A stretch of 64,000 nt of DNA from Bacillota bacterium (GCA_021846505.1 JAJZWV010000003.1:1-64000), one strand, 5' to 3'. Positions 40,349 through 49,130 are shown, counted from the first letter of the stretch. Notes: generated by a model not told the origin, from the letters alone. Made by a program: numbers and translations.

Positions 40349-41605
40349 CTAGCCACGGAGGCGCGACCCGGCGGCATAGCGCCTGGTGGCGGCCAGACGG
40401 ACCATCCGCACCCCCGCCGCCGCCACCGCCGCGTCGGCAGCGAGGAGCCCGGCCGCCCCAACGCATACCAGCCCCGGCACCCCGAACGCCATTCCGGCCG
40501 CTGCCGCCAGCACCAGGCCCGGCACGGCCATGGCCAATCCGAGCGCCAAGGCGGGCGGCCACAGCTCTGACAGGTGCGGCAGCGTGCGCGCATCCGCTCG
40601 GCGGCTGGCGCTGACCCATATCCCGAACGGCCAAATCTTCTGCCCGAAGCCCCACAGGCTCGTCAGGAAGACGCCCAGCACCAGCGGCGCCACTGCAGCC
40701 CCGGCCCGGGCGTGCGGATCGGCCAGAGCCACCGTACCCCACAGCCAGACCATCGCGGCAAACAGCCAGCCGGACCGCATCAAGAGGCGGGGGCCATCGC
40801 CGCGGCCCAGCCGCCCGGGCCGCCGGGCCCGCCAGACCCCGTGGAGGTAGAGGGCCAACGCCGCCGTGCCGCTCGCCCACGCGGCGCCGTCGAGCAGCCG
40901 CCAGCCCAGCGCGATGCCCACCGCGGCGGACCCGATGGCGCCGTGCATGAGCAGCACGATGGACCGGTATCGGCCGGCCTTCGGGCGCGTCACCTCAAAC
41001 ATCGGCACCAGCCGCCCCGACACCCCCATCCAGGTCAGTCCCAGCCAGCCGCCCACGGCGACCACGATGTGAATGCCCAGCACGCGGCTAGTGGGCAGGC
41101 TCGCCAGCACCCGCACCAGGTGCTCATCCAGCATGATTCCCAGCACCACGGTGGCGGCAAGGTACGCCAGCCCGCTGCGCACAAAGGCAAGCGGCGCGCG
41201 CGCCTCCGACGCGGTGTGCAGCGTCGCCGCCATCACCCAGAGAAACAGCCCGGCACCCACAGCCAGCAGGCCGCCGCCCGCTATCAGGAGGGGGGGCGAC
41301 GCCCACGCCAGCCCGGGCACAAACAGCAGCAGGGCGGCGACCCAGGCCACCCCCTGCCAGCGAGCGAGCCGCGCGCGGGCCAGCGGGCGCCCGGAGATGA
41401 CCGGCACCCACTGGTACAGCGCCCCCATGAGTGAGCTGGTCAGAAGGCCCAGCGTGAAGGCGTGGACGGTGGCCAGGACGGGAGGCGCGCTGAAGTTTCC
41501 CTCCGCGAGCAGGCGGGCGTGCGCCACGGCCAAGCCAAAGCCTGCAGCGCCGGCCGCGGCTCCTGCCCCAAACAGCAGCAGCGGAACGGCCGCCGGCGGC
41601 GCCAT
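40349..41605 (-). CDS. 12-TM NnrS/COX1-like membrane protein, paralog A
   Basis: VHAFTLGLLTSSLMGALYQWVPVIS and GIHIVVAVGGWLGLTWMGVSGRLVPMFEVTRPK motifs; hydrophobic throughout. Confidence 0.75.
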   Translation of the reverse strand: MAPPAAVPLLLFGAGAAAGAAGFGLAVAHARLLAEGNFSAPPVLATVHAFTLGLLTSSLMGALYQWVPVISGRPLARARLARWQGVAWVAALLLFVPGLAWASPPLLIAGGGLLAVGAGLFLWVMAATLHTASEARAPLAFVRSGLAYLAATVVLGIMLDEHLVRVLASLPTSRVLGIHIVVAVGGWLGLTWMGVSGRLVPMFEVTRPKAGRYRSIVLLMHGAIGSAAVGIALGWRLLDGAAWASGTAALALYLHGVWRARRPGRLGRGDGPRLLMRSGWLFAAMVWLWGTVALADPHARAGAAVAPLVLGVFLTSLWGFGQKIWPFGIWVSASRRADARTLPHLSELWPPALALGLAMAVPGLVLAAAAGMAFGVPGLVCVGAAGLLAADAAVAAAGVRMVRLAATRRYAAGSRLRG

Positions 41606-41657
41606 GGGGAGGCGCGGGGCACCGGTGGCCGTCCGTGCCGACGGCACGCGCGCCCGC

Positions 41658-41927
41658 CTACGCGGACGCGCCGCGCCGCGTGATGCGAATGGCAAACCGC
41701 GCCGGGCCCGACTCCACGTAGTCGAAGTGGAATGCCTCCGGCTGCTCAGCTTGCAGCTGGTAAAACAGCGGCTTGGGGTCATGGTCGTTGATTAAAAGCG
41801 CCACGTGTGTGGGCGGCAGGGCCTCCAGCACATCAAAAATCACCTGATGGCGCACGGGCGGCGGCAGGACCGGCGTGTTTATCACGAGGGCCGGGCTCAC
41901 CTCGTTCGCGGATGGCGACGTCGTCAT
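41658..41927 (-). CDS. DUF2249 domain-containing protein
   Basis: LPPPVRHQVIFDVLEALPPTHVALLINDHDPKPLFYQLQAEQPEAFHFDYVESGPARFAIRITRRG. Confidence 0.85.
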   Translation of the reverse strand: MTTSPSANEVSPALVINTPVLPPPVRHQVIFDVLEALPPTHVALLINDHDPKPLFYQLQAEQPEAFHFDYVESGPARFAIRITRRGASA

Positions 41928-42040
41928 CGTTCAAATCCCCCTCTAGCATGCCTGGGTGGCTCGGACCGCATAGTCAGGCAGCGCCACGCAGCAGAGCCTC
42001 GCGATCACCGCCTAGGGTGCCGCGGCCTCAGCGGCGCCAC

Positions 42041-42056
42041 CGTGATCACCGTCACA
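42041..42056. promoter_or_regulatory. Crp/Fnr-type operator (GTGA-N6-TCAC)
   Basis: cGTGAtcaccgTCACa in the divergent DUF2249/DUF2249 intergenic region. Confidence 0.6.
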
Positions 42057-42096
42057 CAGAGGCCCGCCTCTTGGGGCCGAGCCCCGCTGTCGGCAG

Positions 42097-42112
42097 TGTG
42101 AGCGGAATCACG
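42097..42112. promoter_or_regulatory. Crp/Fnr-type operator (GTGA-N6-TCAC)
   Basis: tGTGAgcggaaTCACg, 56 bp from the preceding site. Confidence 0.6.
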
Positions 42113-42222
42113 GTCGCATGGGGCGGCCGCCTCCACGATCGGTGGGCAGTGAGCGTGTGTGGACGGTGTCGGCGCGCTCATCGGCATCGGGCCATTGGCA
42201 GGATTTGCGAGGAGGAGCACCC

Positions 42223-42585
42223 ATGTTGCACCACCGGGCCGTCGGCAGGGGTCGATGGACCTTTGGCACGGCCGCCTTTGGCCGCGCATCAGCCCAAGCG
42301 GTCGGACGCTATCGCCCGGCGGGCCGCCGGGGGCTTTCGCGCAGGGGGCGCGGCAGCACGATTCATGACTTTCGGGGCTTAGAGCCCCCCGAGCCGCTGC
42401 TGGCGACGCTGGCGCTGCTGGACCAGAGGGGTCCGGCGCAGCCCGCTGTGGTCGTGATGTATGACCGCGAGCCCCATCTGCTGTTCCCCGAGCTGCACCA
42501 GCGCGGCTGGCACTGCCGAGTGGCCCGCGATCCGCGGGGGGTCATCGTCCGCATGTGGCCCGGCCGCCCGGGGGCCCCCTCGTGA
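42223..42585 (+). CDS. DUF2249 domain-containing protein
   Basis: HDFRGLEPPEPLLATLALLDQRGPAQPAVVVMYDREPHLLFPELHQRGWHCRV; Shine-Dalgarno aggagg upstream of ATG 42223. Confidence 0.75.
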   Translation: MLHHRAVGRGRWTFGTAAFGRASAQAVGRYRPAGRRGLSRRGRGSTIHDFRGLEPPEPLLATLALLDQRGPAQPAVVVMYDREPHLLFPELHQRGWHCRVARDPRGVIVRMWPGRPGAPS

Positions 42586-43838
42586 TCGCCCCGAAGCCGG
42601 GTGGGGCCACGGGAGCCCCGCCGCTGTCCCTGCCGCTGCGCTTTTTCCTGGCGGGGCTCACGGGGCTAGCGGCCGCGCTCCTGGTCTTAATCGGGCACGT
42701 CGGCGCCCTGCTGAGATTCCAATACGGGAGCGGCGCGCTGTTGGCAGCCACCCACCTGATGACGCTGGGCTTTATCTCCATGGTCATGATGGGGGCCATG
42801 TACCAGCTCGTGCCCGTCGTGTTCAACGTGAAGCTCTCCAGTGTGCGGCTAGGGGCCTGGCACTACGCCGCGCTGGTGCCAGGGGTGGTGCTGATGGTGT
42901 CGGGGTTTCTGACCCATGTGGCGGCCTTCCTCATGGTGGGCGGGACCCTGGTGGTGCTGTCGGTCACTCTGTTTCTGCTGAACGTGGCCCGCACGCTGCC
43001 GAACCGGGCCCAGTGGGGTCTCTCGGGCTGGTTCGTGGCGACGGCCCTCGGCTACCTCGGCTTCACGGTGTCGATGGGCTGGCTCCTGGCGTGGAATCTA
43101 TCCCACCCATTTCTTGCGGGCGACGGGCTCGCCGTTCACCTGGTACTGGGGGGCGTCGGCTGGTTTGCCCTGGCGCTCATGGGGGTGTCGTACAAACTGC
43201 TGCCCATGTTCTCGCTGACCCACGCTCAGCCACGGTGGGGCTGGTGGGCCTACGGGCTCTTGAATGCGGGGGTGTGGATCGTCGGGGCGGGCACGTGGTG
43301 GTGGCCCCGGCCCGCGGCAGCGTTGGGCGCCCTGGTGGCAGCCGCGGCCCTCGTGCTGTACGCCGGCGACATTCGCCGTCTGTGGCGGCACCGCCTGCGC
43401 CGGCAGCCCGACCCCGCTGTCTACCTGGCCTTGGCCGGCACCGTGGGCGGGCTGGCCACGGTGGGGGCGGCCGCCTGGGCGGCGGCCGGGGGACCCTGGA
43501 GTTTAGTGGTGTTCTTGTTCTTCTACGGATGGATGGCGGCGTCGGTCCTCGGCTACCTCCAGAAACTCGTCCCATTTTTGGTCTGGCTGCACCGCTACGG
43601 GCCCCACGTGGGCCGCAGCGCCGTGCCGCGGATGCGCGACCTCCTTCAGGAGCGCTGGAGCTGGATGGAGGGCGCTCTCTATGCCGCGAGCACGGCAGGA
43701 GCCGCCATGGGCTTGGCCACCGCCACGCGGGACCTTCTCCTGGCCGGCCTCTCTGGGATGCTGCTGGCAGTCCTGTGGCTGCTGGCGGTGGTGATTTGGG
43801 TGCTGCGGCAGCCCAGCGTGCCGGCCGCCGCGCCGTGA
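42555..43838 (+). CDS. 12-TM NnrS/COX1-like membrane protein, paralog B
   Basis: ATHLMTLGFISMVMMGAMYQLVPVVFNVKLS and VHLVLGGVGWFALALMGVSYKLLPMFSLTHAQ. Confidence 0.8.
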   Translation: MARPPGGPLVIAPKPGGATGAPPLSLPLRFFLAGLTGLAAALLVLIGHVGALLRFQYGSGALLAATHLMTLGFISMVMMGAMYQLVPVVFNVKLSSVRLGAWHYAALVPGVVLMVSGFLTHVAAFLMVGGTLVVLSVTLFLLNVARTLPNRAQWGLSGWFVATALGYLGFTVSMGWLLAWNLSHPFLAGDGLAVHLVLGGVGWFALALMGVSYKLLPMFSLTHAQPRWGWWAYGLLNAGVWIVGAGTWWWPRPAAALGALVAAAALVLYAGDIRRLWRHRLRRQPDPAVYLALAGTVGGLATVGAAAWAAAGGPWSLVVFLFFYGWMAASVLGYLQKLVPFLVWLHRYGPHVGRSAVPRMRDLLQERWSWMEGALYAASTAGAAMGLATATRDLLLAGLSGMLLAVLWLLAVVIWVLRQPSVPAAAP

Positions 43839-44569
43839 GCGGCGCCGCGGCCCCTCGCCCGCGCGGCCGGCCGGCTGGTGCGGCTCCGCCGCCCACCACC
43901 CGAGACCCTCCGCCTGCCATCGACGACTGGCAGAGCTTAGAGCGGGTGTACCGAGCGTTCCCGTCATCCAGCGGCCAGCGGTCCCGGTGGAGGTGGGCGG
44001 CGGCTCGGGTGGCCGCGCGACTGGACGCCCATGGCCACCACGGCCTGCCGGCGCTGGTGGCAGGCCTCGTCCACGCGCGGCTGGCGACAGCCCTGTTAGC
44101 GGCGGGCTGGCGCGCCAAGTCGGAGCTGCGAGCTCGCTCGGTGCTCTGCCTGGGCTGCCATGCTGGCTTGGAAGTGCGCATGCTGCGCGACTTCGGAGTT
44201 CCACGCGTCCATGGGGTGGAACTTCGATCCCTCGTGGTCCGCGAATCTGTCGAAGAGGGGCTGGTCGGCGCGGCGGACATTTCCGTGGGAAACTGGTGGG
44301 CGTGGCTGGAGGCGCCCCCGCCTGGCGGCCGGATCGCGTGGGATGCGATTGTGGCACTGGCCCCACAAGACTTGGCCCTGGACCGCCTGTGGACAGCGGC
44401 GGAGCCCCACCTGGCTCCGACCGGCCGTGTCGTGGTCGTGGCCCACCCGGCGGAAGTGGTCCGTCCAGCCCCTGAGTGGCGCACGGGCCCAGCCCTGGAG
44501 GGCACGATGCAGTGGTACGCCCGTGAGCGGCCCGCATCGGACCGGGGCCACCGATCCCCTGCGCCATAA
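43835..44569 (+). CDS. SAM-dependent methyltransferase-like protein
   Basis: SVLCLGCHAGLEVRMLRDFGVPRVHGVELRS... VGNWWAWLEAPP...WDAIVALAPQDLALDRLWTAAEPHLAPTGRVVVVAHP; GTGA overlap with paralog B. Confidence 0.6.
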   Translation: MSGAAAPRPRGRPAGAAPPPTTRDPPPAIDDWQSLERVYRAFPSSSGQRSRWRWAAARVAARLDAHGHHGLPALVAGLVHARLATALLAAGWRAKSELRARSVLCLGCHAGLEVRMLRDFGVPRVHGVELRSLVVRESVEEGLVGAADISVGNWWAWLEAPPPGGRIAWDAIVALAPQDLALDRLWTAAEPHLAPTGRVVVVAHPAEVVRPAPEWRTGPALEGTMQWYARERPASDRGHRSPAP

Positions 44570-44639
44570 GTGGCTTGGACGCCGAGTCCCGGGTCACCCC
44601 ATCGTGCGACAGGGCCCGCCCAATTCCGGGGCCGCGCGG

Positions 44640-45919
44640 CGCGCTGCGCCGCCATCGGCGATGCGGGCCGCCGCCGGCTCAGCCCAGTGGTGCCGGGATG
44701 GCGGGCCGCGCGCGTCCCGCCGCACCGGCGAGCTGACGCCCTCCCTCCTCATCGCCCTAGCCGCCTCCCGGGCCAGCCGCAGGAGCGCGCTCGCCACCGA
44801 CTGCACTACCCGCGCGGCGAAGCGGTGGCGTTCGGCTGTCACCGGGGGGCGGCCCTCGTCGCTGCCCGTGCGGATGCCGCCGTCCAGTGGAATCTGTGCC
44901 AGCAGAGGCACCCCCAAGGCTGCGGCCAGTGCCTGCCCACCTCCGCGCCCGACCGGTTCCCACCGCTCGCCGCAGGGGCAGGCCGCATAGCTCATGTTCT
45001 CCATCACGCCTAACACGGCCCGGCTCAGCCGGGCCGCCGCGCCCCCGTGCGTGCCGCCACCTGGGCGGCCGCGGGCTGAGGGGTGGTCACGACGGCGATC
45101 TGCGCCATCGGCAGGCGCTGGGGGAGGTCAAGGGCGGTGTCGCCAGTTCCCGGCGGCAGGCCTGCCAGCAGGCAGTCGATCGGCCCCCAAGCCACCCCTT
45201 CGAAAAACTTCCGCATCACCGTGCCCAGCATGGGTCCGCGCCACATGATGGGATCGCGCCCGGCGACATCCTCATCGACACCAGTTCCACCCCATGCCTC
45301 TGCCAAGGTTCGATGCGGCCCGTCGCATCGGTGCCAGGCAGAGAGGCCGCCCCGAACATGCAGCCCTGGCTGAATCCGCACAGGTCCACATCAATTAGAC
45401 CGACGCGGGCCCCTTGGTGCGCCAGTGCGGCGGCCACATTGGCCGTGGCGGTCGACTGGCCGACCCCCCTTTGCCGCTGGCAATCCCAATGACCGGGACA
45501 GAGGAGCCGCCCGGCCGTGTCAGCGCAGCCAGCGGTGCCCCGCCACCCGATGCCGGCCGGACACTCTCGCCGGCCGCGCGCGCCGCCACCGCCTCGGCAT
45601 GCCCCCGCTCGGCGCTCGTCATGGGCTGCCCCGCAACGGTCACCCCATCCACTCCAGCGAGGGCACCGACCGCGGCCACGATCGCGTCCGCCACGCCGGG
45701 GTGCAACACCCCGCCCGCTCGAACGACCGCCACGTCCAGCGACACCCGCGCCTGCCCAGCGGTGGCTCGCGCGCCGTGTGCCTCTCCACCCCTCCCACCA
45801 TCCGTCCTCTCAATCGCTATGTTGCGCAGCATGCCCGGCTCCAAGAGACTCCGGTGGAGCACCGGGGCTTGGACAGCGCTCAGCGCGGCGCGCACCTCCC
45901 GAACCGTGGGCACAGCCAA
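44640..45919 (-). pseudogene. mrp: Mrp/ApbC-family Fe-S carrier ATPase with at least three frameshifts
   Basis: DUF59 N-terminus MAVPTVREVRAALSAVQAP...VDGVTV, GIASGKGG | VGQSTATANVAAALAHQGARVGLIDVDL | GRDPIMWRGPMLGTVMRKFFEGVAWGPIDCLLAGLPPGTGD | RAVLGVMENMSYAACPCG; each break is at or next to a short G/C homopolymer. Confidence 0.9.
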
Positions 45920-45989
45920 CCCCTCCCCTTTTTTCTGGACACTCCCTCCGCCTTCAGCTGCGCCTGCCGCGGGCCGCGGCCGTGGGATT

Positions 45990-46308
45990 CCTGCGCCTCG
46001 GCGCCAAATCCGCCGCTGAGCCGCACCAGCTTGGCCGCAGTGCGGGCGGCGGCCACGATCGACGGCTCCTCACTGACCATCGGCACCAAGGCGTCGGTGC
46101 CGTCAATCCGGACGTTGGCGGCAAGCGACCACGGCATCGGATGCCCGCCGACGACGCTTTCCACCCGCTGGCTGGGTTGCACCCGCGGCGCCTCCCCCGC
46201 CACTGTCGGCGCCGCGAAGTCTTGGGGCGACAGCCCCTTGTGCGCCTGCAGCCGCTCCTGGTGCTCTCCAGGGGATAGGGGCCCCTGGCCCGGCAGCCGT
46301 GACGTCAC
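45990..46308 (-). pseudogene. N-terminal remnant of a degradative (class II) HMG-CoA reductase
   Basis: MTSRLPGQGPLSPGEHQERLQAHKGLSPQDF...RVESVVGGHPMPWSLAANVRIDGTDALVPMVSEEPSIVAAARTAAKLVRLSGGF, then unrelated sequence. Confidence 0.8.
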
Positions 46309-46393
46309 TCATTCCCCCCTCTTCACGTTCACGGTCCGTGGACGCGCCGTGTCGGATTCTGCTGTGAGGGTTGCCGGCTCAGACCGGTGGCAC

Positions 46394-46409
46394 CGTGTCG
46401 CCGATCACA
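46394..46409. promoter_or_regulatory. Crp/Fnr-type operator-like site (one mismatch)
   Basis: cGTGTcgccgaTCACa upstream of paralog C. Confidence 0.4.
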
Positions 46410-46448
46410 ATCGCCAGCGCGCGGACCGGCATCATGATGGGTGGAGCG

Positions 46449-47837
46449 ATGAGTCTCAGTGCCTTGGCGCGCCTGGCCGAGTGCAGCGCCCATCGCGAGA
46501 ACACCACCGAACGCTTTGAGAATGGACGGGGGTGCCGTGTGGCCGATCAGTTGCGCCAGCCTGCTCGCTATCGGCCCAGCGTCAATGTCGCCCGAGCGCC
46601 GCAGGCCAGCGTGCCTCTGCCCTTCTTGGCCGGCGGCTGGGTGTGGCTGCTGTGGGCGCTGGGCCAGCTGGCGTCGGCTCGCGGCTTCGTGGCCGCTCGG
46701 GACTGGGGGGCCCCTGCCCTGATTGCCGCCGTGCACGGCGTGACGCTGGGATTTCTGACGTTGACCATGATGGGGTTCCTCTATCAGTGGGTGCCGGTCG
46801 TCTTCGACGTGCCCGCCTTGCCGCGCTGGTTTAGCTGGTCGGAGGGCGGCGTGTATGCCGCTGGGCTGGTGCTGTTTGAGGAGGGCTGGCTCCGGAGTCG
46901 GCTGCCACTCCTCGCGGTGGGAGGCGCGCTGCTGTCTTTGGCGCTGCTGGCGCTGGCCAGTGGGATCGCCGCCCGCGTGGCCTCCAGCCGCCGGCCCTGG
47001 GATACGGTGAGCACCGGCGTCGTGCTGGCACTCCTGGGCCTCACGGCGACCTGGCTCTTGGGGTTTCGGATGGCTTGGACCATCGCGCATGGCCAGTCGC
47101 CCAACCAGTGGCTCGCCCTGCACATCGCTGTGGCGCTGGTAGCCTGGGTGGCTACGCTGGTGTCTGCCGTCCAGCTAAAGCTGGCCCCCATGTTTGCGAT
47201 GGCCCGGGTGCACGGGGCGCTGGCCGCTCTGCCCACGGCGGCGCTGTGGGTGGGCCTCAGCCTCGAGGGCGCATCGGTTTTGGCCCGCCTGCCGTGGGCC
47301 GCTGATGTGGCTGCTGCCTGCTGGCTAGCGGCCTCCGCCCTGGCCATGGGGCTCATCATGCACCTGCGCCGGGGCGGCCGCGCCCCCCGGCGCGATACGG
47401 TGCTGGCCGCGGCGCTGGCAGGCTGGGGCCTATGGGCCGGCGCCGCCGTGATGCTGCCCTGGGCCCCGCCGGTGTCTGTCGTGCTAGGGCTCGGCGGGGC
47501 GGCCGCCATGGTCCTCGGCTATCAGTCACGGCTCGCGCCCTTTTTCTTGGCGCTGGTCACCGCCCGGCGGTCCGCCGCCGTCGATCGGGCATTCTTCCTG
47601 GCACGGGCCATGAGCTCGGCCCTTGCGCCCCGCGTGGCGGCCGCCGCCTGCGCGGCGGGGGCCCTGCTGGTGGCGGCCGGCGCCGCCTGGCACCAGGCGG
47701 ACTGGGTGGGAGCCGCCGCCGCGGTGATGGGCCTGGGCTGGGCCCGGGTCGTGGGATCCATGGTCGGACAGGCGAGGAGGGCCCGGCGGGCGGCGCCCGC
47801 CCCGCGGCCTCCGGAGCCCCCTTCGCCGCCGGCATAG
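46449..47837 (+). CDS. 12-TM NnrS/COX1-like membrane protein, paralog C
   Basis: AVHGVTLGFLTLTMMGFLYQWVPVVFDVPALP and ALHIAVALVAWVATLVSAVQLKLAPMFAMARVHG; start codon uncertain. Confidence 0.75.
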   Translation: MSLSALARLAECSAHRENTTERFENGRGCRVADQLRQPARYRPSVNVARAPQASVPLPFLAGGWVWLLWALGQLASARGFVAARDWGAPALIAAVHGVTLGFLTLTMMGFLYQWVPVVFDVPALPRWFSWSEGGVYAAGLVLFEEGWLRSRLPLLAVGGALLSLALLALASGIAARVASSRRPWDTVSTGVVLALLGLTATWLLGFRMAWTIAHGQSPNQWLALHIAVALVAWVATLVSAVQLKLAPMFAMARVHGALAALPTAALWVGLSLEGASVLARLPWAADVAAACWLAASALAMGLIMHLRRGGRAPRRDTVLAAALAGWGLWAGAAVMLPWAPPVSVVLGLGGAAAMVLGYQSRLAPFFLALVTARRSAAVDRAFFLARAMSSALAPRVAAAACAAGALLVAAGAAWHQADWVGAAAAVMGLGWARVVGSMVGQARRARRAAPAPRPPEPPSPPA

Positions 47838-47847
47838 ATTGCCCGCG

Positions 47848-47863
47848 TGTGATCGCGATCACG
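47848..47863. promoter_or_regulatory. Crp/Fnr-type operator (GTGA-N6-TCAC; perfect 14-bp palindrome core)
   Basis: tGTGATCGCGATCACg, about 85 bp upstream of the DUF59/SufT start. Confidence 0.65.
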
Positions 47864-47944
47864 GAGGGGACTGGCAGCCCCGGGCATAGTGGCGCGGGCG
47901 CCGGGAGCCGCCAGCGGCCACCGGCGGGAAAGGAGGCAACGCAC

Positions 47945-48268
47945 ATGACCGACAGCGTGACGGGCTCCTGGACGCGCGAGCGCGTGGAAGGCCTGCTGGA
48001 ATCTGTGCTGGACCCCGAAGTGGGGCTCAACATCATGGAGATGGGCCTGGTGTACAACGTCGCGGTCGACGCCCAGGCCAACGTGGAGGTGCTGATGACG
48101 CTGACCACGCCGGGGTGCCCGATGCACGGGTCCATCGCGGAGGGCGTGCAGCATCTGCTGGAGGATCAGCCGAACATCGCCGCCGTCGCGGTGGAACTCA
48201 CTTTCGACCCACCCTGGGAGCCGACGATGATAAGCCACACGGCCCTCAAGAAGCTGGGGTGGGAGTAG
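47945..48268 (+). CDS. Metal-sulfur cluster assembly factor (DUF59/SufT-like)
   Basis: VEGLLESVLDPEVGLNIMEMGLVYNVAVDAQANVEVLMTLTTPGCPMHGSIAEGVQHLL...VELTFDPPWEPTMIS; Shine-Dalgarno aaggagg. Confidence 0.92.
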   Translation: MTDSVTGSWTRERVEGLLESVLDPEVGLNIMEMGLVYNVAVDAQANVEVLMTLTTPGCPMHGSIAEGVQHLLEDQPNIAAVAVELTFDPPWEPTMISHTALKKLGWE

Positions 48269-48316
48269 GTGGTGGCCCAGGCCAGCCACGGCACGGGGAT
48301 GGGAGATGTGATATCC

Positions 48317-48827
48317 ATGGAGCCTAGCCTGTCGCCCGGCCGCGACAGCCCGATTGCCGCGGTCATCGCTGGCACCTGGGAGGACCCGGACAGCTGGCGG
48401 GCGCTCCGGCGCCGGCTGCGTGGCCTGAAGACGCCAAGCCGTGCTCATCGAAAGTCCCCAGGCGCCCACCCGCCTGCTCGCCTGGCTGGCCCCCGAAGCG
48501 CCCGAGGCGGCCGTGCAGGTGCTGGCAGCGCCCGATGGGCCCTTTCGGGGTGTGCTGTGCGCTCGGCCAATGCCCTCGACACCGGACGCCGCCGCGCGAG
48601 CCGTGCAGCAGGTGCTGTCGTCCAGCCCGCGCGGCGCCCTGGTGAAACTGTCCGCGTTTGACAAGGAGGGCGGCGCCCGCCTGGCGGCCGCGACCTGCGT
48701 ACGGCTGCCCCCTGAATCTTCCACTCGCGGCGGCTGGATCGCCTCCTGCAACGGCCCACCCACGCTTTTCACGGCCGCAGGTCCTGACCGAGCGGCGGGC
48801 GCCGCTACGCGCCGCCCCGGGGCGTAA
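48317..48827 (+). CDS. Hypothetical protein, apparently split over two frames
   Basis: MEPSLSPGRDSPIAAVIAGTWEDPDSWRALRRRLRG then LIESPQAPTRLLAWLAPEAPEAAVQVLAAPDGPFRGVLCARPMPSTPDAAARAVQQVL in another frame. Confidence 0.35.
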
Positions 48828-49035
48828 ACGTCACCAGCCAGGACTCATCGGGCCACTCCACCGCCTCGGCGGCGTAGCCCTGGCCGCTCAGGAGATTGAT
48901 TAAGGGATCAGGTCGAAACGTGGCCACCAGCTCCCATGGCTCACCCGCCGCCAGGCCCGCCTGAAACGCCATGATGCTCTCGAAGGGCTCCCGCCCATCT
49001 TGCAAATCCTGCCGGACATCCAGCCGCCGTGCCAT
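48805..49035 (-). CDS. DUF2249 domain-containing protein
   Basis: RLDVRQDLQDGREPFESIMAFQAGLAAGEPWELVATFRPDPLINLLSGQGYAAEAVEWPDESWLVTFTP. Confidence 0.85.
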   Translation of the reverse strand: MARRLDVRQDLQDGREPFESIMAFQAGLAAGEPWELVATFRPDPLINLLSGQGYAAEAVEWPDESWLVTFTPRGGA

Positions 49036-49114
49036 TCTCTGCGCCTCCTTGCTGTAGGCGCGCGCGCCGCCGGCGCGCCGCCCGCCCATCATCGGCCGAC
49101 GCGGATCGGCCGGC

Positions 49115-49130
49115 CGTGATCCGGATCACA
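49115..49130. promoter_or_regulatory. Crp/Fnr-type operator (GTGA-N6-TCAC; perfect 14-bp palindrome core)
   Basis: cGTGATCCGGATCACa between the divergent DUF2249 and DUF2892 genes. Confidence 0.65.

Noticed and set aside
42461-44569. 702-aa plus-strand ORF
   Set aside because: N-terminal two-thirds is a frame shadow of paralog B; only the C-terminal methyltransferase-like part from 43835 is supported.
43177-44655. 492-aa minus-strand ORF
   Set aside because: Antisense to paralog B and the methyltransferase-like gene; Arg/Pro/Ser low complexity.
47522-48772. 416-aa minus-strand ORF
   Set aside because: Antisense to paralog C and the DUF59 gene; low complexity.
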